Part shown: piece by piece, positions 44,282-54,219 of the stretch
How the letters are laid out: each line of letters begins with the position of its first letter
How positions within the stretch are numbered: position 1 is the stretch's first letter
Source: Allomuricauda sp.
Lineage (GTDB): Bacteria; Bacteroidota; Bacteroidia; Flavobacteriales; Flavobacteriaceae
Direction: 5' to 3'
NCBI GenBank assembly: GCA_030148335.1
Contig: JASBTQ010000019.1
Span: forward strand, 124,001-188,000
Length of the DNA: 64,000 nucleotides
Notes under the pieces: generated by a model
Seen by the model: only the letters and a program-made list of their open reading frames with translations
Database searches by the model: none
Told to the model about the DNA's origin: nothing
Position numbers and translations under genes: made by a program

Positions 44282-44411
44282 AGCTGTGACCCCTATCTCT
44301 TTGGCTGATTTTGTCCTTTACCATCCAAGTTAATTTCTTTTGAGTCGATCGCGGCATCGGGAATCCTTTAATTTCAGGGACAATGTATTTTTTCACTTAA
44401 AACCTTTTTCC

Positions 44412-44969
44412 ATGAAATTGAAAGAAAAGAAGATAGCCATATTGGCCACGGACGGATTTGAACAATCAGAACTTTTTGAACCTTTGGAAGCCTTAAAGAA
44501 AGAGGGTGCCACCGTGCATATTGTCTCGGACAAGGAAGGTGAGATCAAGGCTTGGGACAAGACGGATTGGGGGAAGAGCATCGCGGTAGACAAAAAAGTG
44601 GATGCGGCCCATGTCCTTGATTATGATGCCCTAGTGCTGCCTGGAGGGGTAATGAACCCGGATACGCTGAGGACACATACCGTCGCCGTTAATTTTGTAA
44701 AGGCCTTTTTTGAAAGGAGCAAACCTGTGGCGGCCATTTGCCATGCCCCATGGCTTTTGATCAATGCCGATGTGATAAATGGACGAAAGGTCACCTCCTA
44801 CAAGAGCATCAAAGAAGATGTCATCAATGCGGGCGGACTTTGGGAAGACAAAGAAGTAGTGGTCGATAACGGTCTGGTCACGAGCAGAAACCCGGGGGAC
44901 CTGCCAGCCTTTTGCAGCAAGATCATCGAAGAGGTGCTGGAAGGGAAGCATGAAGGGCAACACGCCTAA
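44412..44969 (+). CDS. DJ-1/PfpI-family protein (type 1 glutamine-amidotransferase-like)
   Basis: 185 residues. FEQSELFEPLEALK (16-29) with an early Glu and AAICHAPWLLI (107-117) with the nucleophile Cys110-His111 match PfpI/YhbO. Family members act as general stress proteins, with deglycase or peptidase activities reported and debated. The ATG at 44412 is used because upstream residues are unlike the family. Next to a flavin oxidoreductase on the other strand. Confidence 0.9.
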   Translation: MKLKEKKIAILATDGFEQSELFEPLEALKKEGATVHIVSDKEGEIKAWDKTDWGKSIAVDKKVDAAHVLDYDALVLPGGVMNPDTLRTHTVAVNFVKAFFERSKPVAAICHAPWLLINADVINGRKVTSYKSIKEDVINAGGLWEDKEVVVDNGLVTSRNPGDLPAFCSKIIEEVLEGKHEGQHA

Positions 44970-44997
44970 AAAACCCTTCTTGCGGTTGGAGAAAGGG

Positions 44998-45669
44998 TCA
45001 AGAAGTCTCTGTGACAATCTTGGCCTCCTCTGCACCGAGTTCCATTAAAGATTTCACCACATCATCCACCATTTCCGGCGGACCGCAAACATAAAAGTAT
45101 TGTGAAAAGTCGGAAAGGGTGGATTTTAAAAATGCCTTATCCATATGTCCTTGGGGAAAGTCCTCTGTTTCTTCCTCGGATAGGATGTTGAGAAACCTTC
45201 TTCCCAACATGGTCTCAAATTTGTCCCGGAGGAATATGTCTTTTTCTTCCTTGTTGGCAAATATCAATGCATTGTCCTTCATTTCATCATGGTATTCCAA
45301 CGATTTCAGGATGGCAATAAAAGGGGTCACCCCGGCACCACCTGCCAAAAAGGTTCCCTTTCCCTTATACGTGATGGCCCCAAAAACATCCCTCAAAATC
45401 AGCTCATCGCCTTTGCTCAGTGTGGAAAGTTTCTCGGTGACACCATTATGGGCCGGATAGGTCTTTATCGTAAACTCCAGATGGTCCTCCATGGGCAGAT
45501 TGGTAAAGGTAAAAGGTCTTTTTTCATTCCTCCATTTTTCTTGGTTGATGGATACCTCGGTGGCTTGGCCCGGCTCAAAATTATAGCCATCTGGTTTTTC
45601 GGTAACGATTCCCAAAACATTATGGTTGATGAATCCTATCGATTTGATTTTGACAATATGCTTTTCCAT
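44998..45669 (-). CDS. Flavodoxin/ferredoxin-reductase-like FAD oxidoreductase
   Basis: 223 residues: FAD-binding barrel with KRPFTFTNLP (50-59) and an NAD(P) domain with FLAGGAGVTPFIAIL near 107-121 and FYVCGPPEMVDDVV near 192. Lacks a fused ferredoxin domain, so it passes electrons to a separate partner. It lies among redox and stress genes. The partner is not visible. Confidence 0.85.
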   Translation of the reverse strand: MEKHIVKIKSIGFINHNVLGIVTEKPDGYNFEPGQATEVSINQEKWRNEKRPFTFTNLPMEDHLEFTIKTYPAHNGVTEKLSTLSKGDELILRDVFGAITYKGKGTFLAGGAGVTPFIAILKSLEYHDEMKDNALIFANKEEKDIFLRDKFETMLGRRFLNILSEEETEDFPQGHMDKAFLKSTLSDFSQYFYVCGPPEMVDDVVKSLMELGAEEAKIVTETS

Positions 45670-45817
45670 TCTCTTTCGTTTTTAGTTAGAAGATTCTTTT
45701 GGAACGATTCTGGGACACAGGAGTAGAATCATGTGCAAATCAATTCGCCTACGCGGTTTCCAGTTGATGGTTTTGGGCATCGACTTCTCTCATCCAACAA
45801 TCCCGATAAAGCAAAAT

Positions 45818-45837
45818 AACCCTGCATAAACAGGGTT
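45818..45837 (-). terminator. Terminator after the lmo0937-like gene
   Basis: AACCCTG (45818-45824) and CAGGGTT (45831-45837); followed on the minus strand by ATTTTG and on the plus strand by a T-run, so it may act both ways. Confidence 0.7.
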
Positions 45838-45867
45838 TTTTTACATCAAGTGCATATGGAATTATTT

Positions 45868-46396
<529 letters not shown>

Positions 46397-46930
46397 ATGA
46401 AAATTTTAAAAACAGTTACAGTTTTAGCAATGCTCTTTATGGCTTTTGGGACATTTGCCCAAACTGAAGAGGACCAGAGAATCATTGATGATGCCCAAAG
46501 GGCCAAAAAACAATTGATGAAGAAGGACAAAGGCCTTGAAAACTTCTTCAATAATGCTTCTGGATATGTCATTTTCCCGAATGTGGGAGAGGGTGGTTTC
46601 ATCCTTGGTGGCGCTTCGGGCAATGGCGTGGTCTATGAAAATGGGAGAAAGGTGGGAATGGCCGATCTTAAAAAGGTCGATGTCGGTCTTCAGGCCGGTG
46701 GACAAGCCCTGACCGAGGTCATATTTTTTGAGACCGAGGAAGCCCTGGCGGAATTCAAGGCAGGGGAGTATACCATTTCAGGGGACCTTTCCGCAGTCGT
46801 AGTGGAATCGGGTGCTTCTGAAAACATCAATTACAATGACGGTGTGGTCGTTTTTGCCATGCCCAAAGCAGGATTGATGGCCGATGCTTCCGTAGGAGGC
46901 CAACGATTTGTATTCAAGCCGTTCAAATAG
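46397..46930 (+). CDS. SYLF/Ysc84-domain secreted protein
   Basis: 177 residues with a signal peptide (KTVTVLAMLFMAFGTFAQ). The SYLF domain fills the rest: NNASGYVIFPNVGEGGFILG near 52-71, GNGVVYENGRKVGMADL, and the end segment VVVFAMPKAGLMADASVGGQRF. The family binds lipids; bacterial members are periplasmic or outer-membrane associated. Likely envelope-stress protein. A good terminator follows. Confidence 0.9.
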   Translation: MKILKTVTVLAMLFMAFGTFAQTEEDQRIIDDAQRAKKQLMKKDKGLENFFNNASGYVIFPNVGEGGFILGGASGNGVVYENGRKVGMADLKKVDVGLQAGGQALTEVIFFETEEALAEFKAGEYTISGDLSAVVVESGASENINYNDGVVVFAMPKAGLMADASVGGQRFVFKPFK

Positions 46931-46949
46931 TATATTGCATTGAACCAAA

Positions 46950-46976
46950 AAAGGTCGGTATCTCTACCGACCTTTT
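46950..46976 (+). terminator. Terminator after the SYLF gene
   Basis: AAAGGTCGGTA (46950-46960) and TACCGACCTTT (46965-46975) with loop TCTC, then TTTTG. Confidence 0.88.
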
Positions 46977-47027
46977 TTTGTCCCCAACGGGAACTTATAG
47001 AAACCTTCCGTATTGATTCGGATGAAG

Positions 47028-47525
47028 TTATAAGTTTACATATCCTTTCTCGCCCTCTTTTGAGCTTTCCCTGGAAAGCTGGTCCATTGGGAAAAAAGGT
47101 ACAGGTTTATTGTTCTCACTGTCCCAAAAATAGGAATTTTGTAGGTTGACGCTCAAGAGCGCCAAATCAGGATCTTCCTTCCCCGTAAACCACTTCAACA
47201 TGGTATGGTTCCACAATTCGTCCCTTTTTTCCCCGTCAATGATATGGGTCGCATTGCCAAACATGGACAGATATTTCTGTTTTCGCTCATCCGAATAGAT
47301 AATCTGCACCCTATTGTCTTTCTCAATGTCCTTGTAAAGTGCGCTGTCCTTTGATGTGAAGAACCAAAGGTCGCCCTTGTCATCCATCTGTTGAAGAATC
47401 ATGGGGCATACCGAAAAGGGGGTTTTGTCCAATTGGCTGGCTATCATCACTGTCTTTTTTTCATCGATCAAGGTCCTTATTTTCCGAAGACCTTTTTCAT
47501 TTTCTTTATAATTCCTCTCATTCAT
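47028..47525 (-). CDS. Pyridoxamine-5'-phosphate-oxidase-like general stress protein
   Basis: 165 residues with a split-barrel flavin-binding fold: TVMIASQLDKTPFSVCPMIL, GDLWFFTSKDSALYKDIEKD and VQIIYSD match the general-stress-protein-26 group. These bind FMN or F420-like cofactors; the PLP-synthetic role is not implied. Cytoplasmic. Confidence 0.87.
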   Translation of the reverse strand: MNERNYKENEKGLRKIRTLIDEKKTVMIASQLDKTPFSVCPMILQQMDDKGDLWFFTSKDSALYKDIEKDNRVQIIYSDERKQKYLSMFGNATHIIDGEKRDELWNHTMLKWFTGKEDPDLALLSVNLQNSYFWDSENNKPVPFFPMDQLSRESSKEGEKGYVNL

Positions 47526-47653
47526 TTTACTCGTTTTTATATTCTGTTATTTAATTCATGGCGCATATATGTGCTGCCATACTTTTGTGGGGGTAGTGGT
47601 ATTTCCTTGATAATTGCGTGAAGCTTTGCTTTCTGAACGCACCTGGGCAATTT

Positions 47654-47986
47654 TTACCCATTCAGCTGTATGGCCGCATACCTTCGGCATTCATGCGCAC
47701 AGGCCAGACAAGAAGCGGCACATACCTTACAATGGTCATGTTCATGCTGCTGGCACTGCTCGGCACACCACTCGCATACTTCAGCGCACAACAAACAGTA
47801 CTCTTTGGTGAACTTGATGCCCCCCACTAAAAACTTGATGCAGATTAGACAGGCATCGATGCACTGTATGCAACAGTTGGGGCAATCGTTGTCGCTTTCT
47901 TTCCCCACCATGTTCGCCAAGCAAATCTGGCAATTGACAAAACATTCTTGGCAGGCTTTTATGCAACTTTCATGATTGGAGACCAT
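47654..47986 (-). CDS. Four-helix-bundle copper-storage (Csp-like) protein
   Basis: 110 residues with about 21 Cys at the CxxxC/CxxC spacing of Csp proteins (ESCIKACQECFVNCQICL, CLLCAEVCEWCAEQC, CKVCAASCLACAHEC), which line the core and bind many Cu(I). No signal peptide, so it resembles cytosolic Csp3-type proteins. A C-rich iron or zinc binder is less likely given the helical spacing. No copper pump or regulator is adjacent. Confidence 0.9.
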   Translation of the reverse strand: MVSNHESCIKACQECFVNCQICLANMVGKESDNDCPNCCIQCIDACLICIKFLVGGIKFTKEYCLLCAEVCEWCAEQCQQHEHDHCKVCAASCLACAHECRRYAAIQLNG

Positions 47987-48375
47987 ATTTTTTATTTTAA
48001 TTGTTATCCATACTATTTAAAAGGACCTAGCGGGTCCATTGAATTGTGTATGTTGCCCTTCCCACTCAATGAAAAGCATCTGGAAAGAGAACACGAAGAG
48101 TATGGTAAAGTTAACCGTAATGTGTAGGTTGGTTTTGCTCAAAAAAAAAGATAGTGGACGGTATCGAGGGGCGTTGGACGTTTCCGAAACCGAGATCCAT
48201 TTTTTGGTCTTCAAAAACGGATAGTGATAGAAGATAAATCTGAATGGGGCAATAGCGTCAATTCGTATTGTTTTCAAGTCAACGATAAAGAACAAGATCC
48301 ATTAATTTAAAGCAAATCCAAAATGGATGGCGACGCATGATAATGCGGCGGAATTTGAATTAAAAGATATAGACC
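47987..48375. other. 389-base gap without a convincing gene
   Basis: Separates the Csp-like gene from a small plus-strand frame. Its short open frames (such as 48017-48295) lack recognisable features. Probably holds both promoters, not visible as clear boxes. Confidence 0.35.
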
Positions 48376-48513
48376 ATGACAGAAGACAAAAGAAAATTCA
48401 AAAGAAAAGTGAAACAGAGCAATCCCACAAACCCTACGGGGAACACCAATATCGATACCAATAAATTTGATATTGATGAAAAGACCATCAAGAAGCAGCA
48501 GAACAAGGAATAG
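48376..48513 (+). CDS. Possible 45-residue hydrophilic protein
   Basis: MTEDKRKFKRKVKQ start, Asn/Thr-rich middle (NPTNPTGNTNIDTNKFDID) and Lys/Gln-rich tail; no hydrophobic segment. A clear terminator 33 bases downstream supports a transcribed gene ending here. No family recognised. Confidence 0.5.
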   Translation: MTEDKRKFKRKVKQSNPTNPTGNTNIDTNKFDIDEKTIKKQQNKE

Positions 48514-48545
48514 ATGGCCCATGAAACGAACAAGGATTCAGAATC

Positions 48546-48569
48546 AAAGCTCCCTTTTTGGGGAGCTTT
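48546..48569 (+). terminator. Terminator after the 45-residue frame
   Basis: AAAGCTCCC (48546-48554) and GGGAGCTTT (48561-48569), loop of Ts, then TCTTTT. Confidence 0.8.
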
Positions 48570-48611
48570 TCTTTTGGGCAAGAACGGTTGTTTCGACAGG
48601 GAAAGGGTATT

Positions 48612-49082
48612 CTATTTGTGGGAGTAAGTCCCTATTGCCGTATCGATCTTGAGGCCCAACAAAAGATTGTTCAGGTCCTCGGCCTGGGATTGGAGGATGG
48701 CAACCGTTACATTGGGTAGGTTGTGATGGGCCAGTACCTGTTGGTAGGATCGCACCAGTTCTTGCTCTTTGTGAACAATAAGTACATCCAGTTCATTGCG
48801 GGTCATGGACCGCTCCAGGGCCATTTTTTCCATAGGTTCGAAAATATCCCCTTTTGTTGTTGTATCGGGCCTGGTGTACTGGCCATTGGTGATCGTATCC
48901 AATTCACGTTCCAACACTTTGGCATCATCTGCCATTTTAAAATGGCGTTTTTTGAAGTAGGGTCGTTTGTGGGGGTACACATCTGCAGTAACCAGCGTTC
49001 CATACGCTTTCTCTCCGGCCTTTATGTCCATCAACATTTTTTCAAGGCTTGTGGTGCTTTCATCGTTTGTATTCCATTCCAT
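48612..49082 (-). CDS. Hypothetical helical protein, possibly ferritin-like
   Basis: 156 residues, soluble and largely helical (ALERSMTRNELDVLIVHKEQELVRSYQ split over two helices). Could be a four-helix protein of the DUF2383 or ferritin-like kind, but metal-ligand pairs are not clear, so no function is assigned. 28 bases downstream of the SDR gene in the same direction, so probably the last gene of that operon. Confidence 0.68.
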   Translation of the reverse strand: MEWNTNDESTTSLEKMLMDIKAGEKAYGTLVTADVYPHKRPYFKKRHFKMADDAKVLERELDTITNGQYTRPDTTTKGDIFEPMEKMALERSMTRNELDVLIVHKEQELVRSYQQVLAHHNLPNVTVAILQSQAEDLNNLLLGLKIDTAIGTYSHK

Positions 49083-49110
49083 ATCTCTTTTTTTATACGT
49101 TATTTTTCAA

Positions 49111-49926
49111 TCAGCCAAAGGCAGATGCAATAGATCCCCCATCAATCCTATAATTGCTCCCATTGATGAAGCTTGCCCGCGCCGAGCATAAAAAGGCAAT
49201 TGCCGAAGCCACCTCATCGGGTTTTCCCCTCCTTTGCATGGCGATATGTGGGCGCTTGTTCTGGACGAACCAATCTTCCATCTCTTCCATGGACATGTTT
49301 TTCTTTTTTGATAGTTCCTCCAGCATGGCCTCGGTCATCGGGGTCTCAATAAAGGCCGGGGAAACACAGTTTATCAAGAGGTTTTCCCGTGAGTATGCCC
49401 TGGAAAGGTGCTTGGAAAGATTGACGATTGCGGCTTTGCAGGCATTATAGGGGCTTTCTTTTGCGTAGGGTTGGAGGGCATTTTCAGAAGATATCAAGAT
49501 CAATCGGCCCCAATTCAGCTCCTGCATTTGTGGAATGAACGCCCTGCAGGCCCGAACGGCACCCATAAGATCTACCTGTACGGTTTCCAGCCAGTCTTCA
49601 TCGGTCAGTTCCAAAAAATCCCCCGATGCCCCACGTGCTCCTGCGGAATGGACCAAAATATGGGCTCCGCCAAAATCCTTCTTTACTTTTTGAGCCAGAT
49701 GGACCATTTCTTTTTCCTTGGTGATATCCGTGGGAATACCGACCATCTTGTTGGCCCCACCCAAATAGGGGTTTACCTCACAAAGAGCTTTTTCCAGTCC
49801 CTCGGCGGTCTTGTCGCTCAGCACGATGTTCACTCCTTCACTGGCCAAGACCTTGGCCGTCTCCAATCCAATTCCTGAATCGGCCCCCGTGATCACCGCT
49901 GTTTTTCCCTGTATGTCCAGATCCAT
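49111..49926 (-). CDS. Short-chain dehydrogenase/reductase (SDR)
   Basis: 271 residues. TGADSGIGLETA (14-25) is the NAD(P) loop, HSAGARG a variant of the NNAG motif, and Ser in LISSEN with YNACK near 160 the catalytic set. The end segment FINGSNYRIDGGSIASAFG matches classical SDRs. Second SDR of a pair under the AraC regulator upstream. Substrate unknown. Confidence 0.9.
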   Translation of the reverse strand: MDLDIQGKTAVITGADSGIGLETAKVLASEGVNIVLSDKTAEGLEKALCEVNPYLGGANKMVGIPTDITKEKEMVHLAQKVKKDFGGAHILVHSAGARGASGDFLELTDEDWLETVQVDLMGAVRACRAFIPQMQELNWGRLILISSENALQPYAKESPYNACKAAIVNLSKHLSRAYSRENLLINCVSPAFIETPMTEAMLEELSKKKNMSMEEMEDWFVQNKRPHIAMQRRGKPDEVASAIAFLCSARASFINGSNYRIDGGSIASAFG

Positions 49927-49938
49927 AATTGTCTTTAT

Positions 49939-50757
49939 TTATCCATTTGTTGCAAAACCGGGATAGCAGGTCATTCCGCCATCCACAAAGATGGTGGTTC
50001 CATTGATGTACTCCGATTCATCCGATGCCAGCCAACTGGCCACGCTCCCTATATCTTCAGGAATCCCGATTCTTTTATAGGGAATGAGTTTCAGCAGTTC
50101 TTCCTCTCCTTTTGCTGTTCCCCAAGTTTTTTTGTTAATGTCCGTTTTGATGGCCCCCGGTGCAATACTGTTGCACCTGATCTTTTTGGCGGCATATTCT
50201 TGACAGATGCTTTCCATCAGCATGAGCAATGCCCCTTTTGATGCGGCATAGTTGGCATGGCCCGCCCAGGGAATCTCTTCGTGCACCGAACTCATGTGGA
50301 TGATTTTCCCCAGCGATTTTGAGATTTCCCTACGCATTCCCCTTCTTAGAAATTCCTTGATGGCTTCCCTGGCGCATAAAAATTGTCCCGTAAGATTGAC
50401 ATCGATTACCTTCTGCCAGGCTTCAAGGGGCATTTCATGCAGGGGATGGTCAATTTGTATGCCCGCATTGGCCACACAAACATCCACGGTGCCAAAATGG
50501 GAGACCGTTTTTTTGAACAGGGCTTCCACTTCTTTTTCCTTGCTCACATCGCATTGAAAAACAATGGCATCGCCGCAAATGGGGTCCTTCTGGATCCAAT
50601 CGGCGACTTCTTCGGCCTCTTTTTTTCCACTGTGGTAGTTGATGACCACATTGGCCCCCTCCAGTGCCATGGATTTGGCCACGGCCCTTCCAATGCCCGA
50701 ACTCGCCCCGGTCACGATACAAGTCTGATCCAGTAGGCGTTGATTGGGCTTTTGCAT
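49939..50757 (-). CDS. SDR, glucose-1-dehydrogenase-like
   Basis: 272 residues. TGASSGIGRAVA loop, VANAGIQID motif, MSSVHE serine and YAASKGALL catalytic Tyr-Lys; the end YINGTTIFVDGGMTCYPGF is typical of glucose-1-dehydrogenase-type and general-stress SDRs. A TTG at 50790 is a possible longer start, but the ATG at 50757 fits the family. Lies 33 bases after the AraC gene and 12 before the next SDR. Confidence 0.9.
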   Translation of the reverse strand: MQKPNQRLLDQTCIVTGASSGIGRAVAKSMALEGANVVINYHSGKKEAEEVADWIQKDPICGDAIVFQCDVSKEKEVEALFKKTVSHFGTVDVCVANAGIQIDHPLHEMPLEAWQKVIDVNLTGQFLCAREAIKEFLRRGMRREISKSLGKIIHMSSVHEEIPWAGHANYAASKGALLMLMESICQEYAAKKIRCNSIAPGAIKTDINKKTWGTAKGEEELLKLIPYKRIGIPEDIGSVASWLASDESEYINGTTIFVDGGMTCYPGFATNG

Positions 50758-50790
50758 TTTCTGGGAGGTGTTTTGAAGGGGATTGATCAA

Positions 50791-51813
50791 TTATACAGAG
50801 ATGGCAAAGGAATTCTGCTTGTCCTTATATTGTTTGGGGCTGCAGTTGTATTTTGCCTTGAATATCTTTGAAAAGTAGCTTCTGCTTATAAACCCGATGC
50901 TATAAACGACTTCGGACACGTTCAGATCGGTATTCTTGATCAGGTCTTCCGCTTTTCGTATCCGTACATCACGGATATAATCAGTGACCGTGGTGCCATG
51001 CATCAGTTTGAAGCCTTCCTGTAATTTGGAAGGGGACAGTCCGCCCTTTTTACAGAGATAGGAAACGGACAATTGTTTTTCGGGATAGTTGTTGATGAAC
51101 AAGGAAAGTTCCTGTATCACTTCCCGTTCCCTTGAAGTTAGGGAAGATTCTCCCAAGGCCGCCTTCTGAAGGTCATCGGAATGTTGCTGTATCTCAAGGG
51201 CCAGTACCATGTGGACCAATCCCTCTATCATCAATCTTCTGGCAATTCCCTTTTCGGAAATAGCATTCAATTGCTGGATCTTATCAGCTACTTTAAGATT
51301 ATACGAACCCACATAAGCAAAGTTGTCGACGGCGTTGCCGTCAAAGAACAATTTTTGCAATCTTTGGTTCAAGTGTTTTTCACTTTCCGTTTTTTGGATG
51401 GGATTGACGATGATCAATATCATTTTCAAATTGATATCCTTATCAAAGTACAATACGTTGTCCTGTTGGGTCTTGCTGGTCAATATGCCCGTCTGGAAAT
51501 TTTCCAATCGATGTTTTTTTCCGTCCAGCCCGAAACTATGGGCCATTTGGCCCTGCGAGCAGTAGGCAAAACAAACGGGTGCATGTTTGGGTGAATTGGT
51601 GACCACGGCAAGATCTTCCATAAATACCATATCAAACTCCAAATAGGATATGCCGCCCTTGAAGGAGATTCCCCTGACGAGCCCTTGGCCCAAAGGATTG
51701 TCGATTTCCAGAATATGTTCTTTGGTATCGATTTGTAGATCACCACCGATTTCTTGCTGGAACTGTTCAAAAATAGTTTCGATTTTAGTTGTCTTAATAG
51801 ATAGTGTCCTCAT
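50791..51813 (-). CDS. AraC-family transcriptional regulator (paralogue of 56558-57586)
   Basis: 340 residues. C-terminal AraC domain: SYLCKKGGLSPSKLQEGFKL and SEVVYSIGFISRSYFSKIF form the two helix-turn-helix units. The N-terminal sensor region shares GLVRGISFKGGISYLEFD with the related pattern of the regulator at 56558. It is the first gene of a regulator-SDR-SDR-hypothetical operon and likely regulates it. Signal unknown. Confidence 0.9.
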   Translation of the reverse strand: MRTLSIKTTKIETIFEQFQQEIGGDLQIDTKEHILEIDNPLGQGLVRGISFKGGISYLEFDMVFMEDLAVVTNSPKHAPVCFAYCSQGQMAHSFGLDGKKHRLENFQTGILTSKTQQDNVLYFDKDINLKMILIIVNPIQKTESEKHLNQRLQKLFFDGNAVDNFAYVGSYNLKVADKIQQLNAISEKGIARRLMIEGLVHMVLALEIQQHSDDLQKAALGESSLTSREREVIQELSLFINNYPEKQLSVSYLCKKGGLSPSKLQEGFKLMHGTTVTDYIRDVRIRKAEDLIKNTDLNVSEVVYSIGFISRSYFSKIFKAKYNCSPKQYKDKQNSFAISV

Positions 51814-51995
51814 GATATTTATTGATTTTTGGGTTGTTGTAGATTACTCCATAGCAACCTATTGGGTAAATATCGTCATAGAGGGTCGCCAAAATCTTAC
51901 ACAACTTTTGGATTCTGTTGCATAATTTTTTGATGTGGCACAAAAGTGTGTTAAAAAGCTCTTAAGAGTAGTAGAGAAGGGTCTTTGGAGATGTT

Positions 51996-54167
51996 TTAGA
52001 AGGGTAGGTAAACGGTAAATATGGACCCTTTTCCCGATTCACTGCTGGCCTGTATGTAACCGTGGTGGTTTTCCACGATTTTTTTACAGATGGCCAACCC
52101 TATACCGGTCCCTGAATATTCCGTTTTTTGGTGCAGCCGTTGGAAGACTGCAAAAATTTTCTGGGCATTCTCATTGCCGAAACCGATACCATTGTCCATT
52201 ACCGAGATTTTGTGGTACGTTTTGGAATGCTTCAAAAAGTCGTCCGGCAACTCCTTGCTTTGCACTTTTTCATACGTTATCCTGATGAGGGGTGCCAGAT
52301 GAGGACTGCGGTATTTCAATGCATTGGAAACCAGGTTGTCAAAGAGTTGTTCCAGTTGAAACCCGACCCCATGGACCACGGGCAGGCTTTCCCAAAGGAT
52401 GTCACCCTTTACCTCGTTGAGGCGTTCTGCATAATCTTCCTGTATTTTCTTTAGAATGCTGTTCAGGTCAATGGTCTCAAAATCCTCATGTTTGCTGTCA
52501 ATCCGTGAATAGGACAATAGGTTTTGTATCAGCGATTGCATGCGGGCCGCCACATGGTATATTTTGTCCAGATGATCTTTTCCCTTTTCCGAAAGCTTGC
52601 TTTTTTCCGTTTCATCGATCCGGGATATGAATGTTTGGATCTTGCGCAACGGCTCCTGAAGGTCGTGGCTTGCCACTTGGTTAAAGGATTCCAGGTCCAC
52701 ATTGCTCCTTTTTAGTTCCAGGTTCTTGATGATAAGGTCGTTTTCGGTCTTTACCTGTTCGGTTACATCCTGGACCACCCCGATCATGACGACCTTGCCT
52801 TCCCTTTTAATGAACTGTCCCTTGGTCCTTACATATTTCAGCAGCCCTTTTTTGGTAATGATCCTATAGGTATGTTCCCTTGTTTGATGGGTTTCCTTGA
52901 GCCATTGCCCAAATTCGTCATACTGTTTCACATCATCGGGGTGCACGAATTCCCTATATTTTTCGAAGGAGGGTTCAAATTCTTTTGGGCCACAGTCCAG
53001 GATCCTGTAAAAATTATCGGAGATTTTGGCAGTATCTGTTTCCATGTCCCAGACGTAACTGCCGATCTGCGCCATTTTTTTGGCTTCTGACATGATAAAA
53101 TTCTGTATCTCCAATTGATCGTTCAAGGCCAATAGGTTTTCTTTGGCATTGTATTCTTCGGTATTGTTCCGGACCACTTCCAGAATGCCCTTGTCTATGG
53201 GTTTGATGAACGAATGGAACCAGAGCCTTTCTCCCTTGACGGTCACTTGGCGTTCAAAGTCAATGGTTTCATTGTCATGATAGCTTTTGATCATTTTAGG
53301 GAGCTCATCATTTTCCAGTACGAACGGGAAAGCCTCTGTAATGGGTTTTCCAATGATTTCTGCAGGCTCTAGATCAAGATAGTCCTTGTTGCAGGCATTG
53401 GCGAAGGAAACCCTGAAATCGACCACGTTGCCCTCCGGATCGCGGATCGGTTCATAATAATTCATGATGTTGTCCGTACTCTGGATGATGTTCTGCAGCA
53501 ATGTCTCCGAGGACTGGATCTGGTCTCTGTGCCTGCGCAACCGCATAAAGGCAATGTAGAACACAATGATGGAGAACAAGGCCAATAAAAGGGTGGTGAG
53601 CGGGGTAAGAAAGGTAAGCCTTCTATAGGTCGCCAAACGGTCCCGAAGCAGTTTCTGGTTATGTAGCAGCATTTCCATCCGCACATTACGCAGGTTTTTC
53701 GAAATCGTTGCTGCCTCTTTCACATAGGCCATGACGGTAGAGTCGGCCTCCAATGGCCTTACTTTGCCATGTAGGGCGGTCAGGGTTGTATGTAGGCTAT
53801 CCTTCAATTGGGAAATGGTGGCAAGGTTGGTCTGGTGACCGGGCACATCCTTCACTAGGTCATACAGTCGTTCGAGGGTCTTGTCGCTATCCTCTTTATG
53901 GTCCAGATAAGAATCAACAAACACAGTATCCTTCAAGATCACCGACCTGAACTCCGCCGATTCCATCAGGTCATAATGGGAAAACAGGGTGTTGATTTCC
54001 TTGTCCACGGTGAGGGACTGCGATACCAGTTCGGCAGAGGTCTCCAAGGCCTTGATCTGTTTGAACAGTAGAGCGGTGATCAAAAGCAGCACGCATATGA
54101 CCAAGGCAAGGGCTATTTTGTCCGCCCGGGCCGAGTTGGCTATGCGACGAAGAATGTTGTTGTCCAT
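51996..54167 (-). CDS. CHASE3-PAS-PAS sensor histidine kinase
   Basis: 723 residues. Membrane helix at about 20-38, a periplasmic helical CHASE3-like domain (40-180), second helix at about 185-210, and two PAS domains (about 220-330 and 350-465, with a PAC-type end IGVVQDVTEQVKTEN). The dimerisation/phospho-acceptor helix is NQVASHDLQEPLRKIQ, with the His near residue 500. The HATPase domain has LFDNLVSNALKYR, VMDNGIGFG and SGTGIGLAIC. Partner is likely the response regulator upstream at 54220-54687, 52 bases away. Confidence 0.93.
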   Translation of the reverse strand: MDNNILRRIANSARADKIALALVICVLLLITALLFKQIKALETSAELVSQSLTVDKEINTLFSHYDLMESAEFRSVILKDTVFVDSYLDHKEDSDKTLERLYDLVKDVPGHQTNLATISQLKDSLHTTLTALHGKVRPLEADSTVMAYVKEAATISKNLRNVRMEMLLHNQKLLRDRLATYRRLTFLTPLTTLLLALFSIIVFYIAFMRLRRHRDQIQSSETLLQNIIQSTDNIMNYYEPIRDPEGNVVDFRVSFANACNKDYLDLEPAEIIGKPITEAFPFVLENDELPKMIKSYHDNETIDFERQVTVKGERLWFHSFIKPIDKGILEVVRNNTEEYNAKENLLALNDQLEIQNFIMSEAKKMAQIGSYVWDMETDTAKISDNFYRILDCGPKEFEPSFEKYREFVHPDDVKQYDEFGQWLKETHQTREHTYRIITKKGLLKYVRTKGQFIKREGKVVMIGVVQDVTEQVKTENDLIIKNLELKRSNVDLESFNQVASHDLQEPLRKIQTFISRIDETEKSKLSEKGKDHLDKIYHVAARMQSLIQNLLSYSRIDSKHEDFETIDLNSILKKIQEDYAERLNEVKGDILWESLPVVHGVGFQLEQLFDNLVSNALKYRSPHLAPLIRITYEKVQSKELPDDFLKHSKTYHKISVMDNGIGFGNENAQKIFAVFQRLHQKTEYSGTGIGLAICKKIVENHHGYIQASSESGKGSIFTVYLPF

Positions 54168-54219
54168 CTATCTACTAAACAACCAAATTCCATGGTTGTT
54201 ATTTTAGGGTTAAGGTGGC

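Noticed and set aside
50758..50790. TTG start for the glucose-1-dehydrogenase-like SDR
   Set aside because: Possible, but the ATG at 50757 starts closer to the family's usual N-terminus and needs no rare start.
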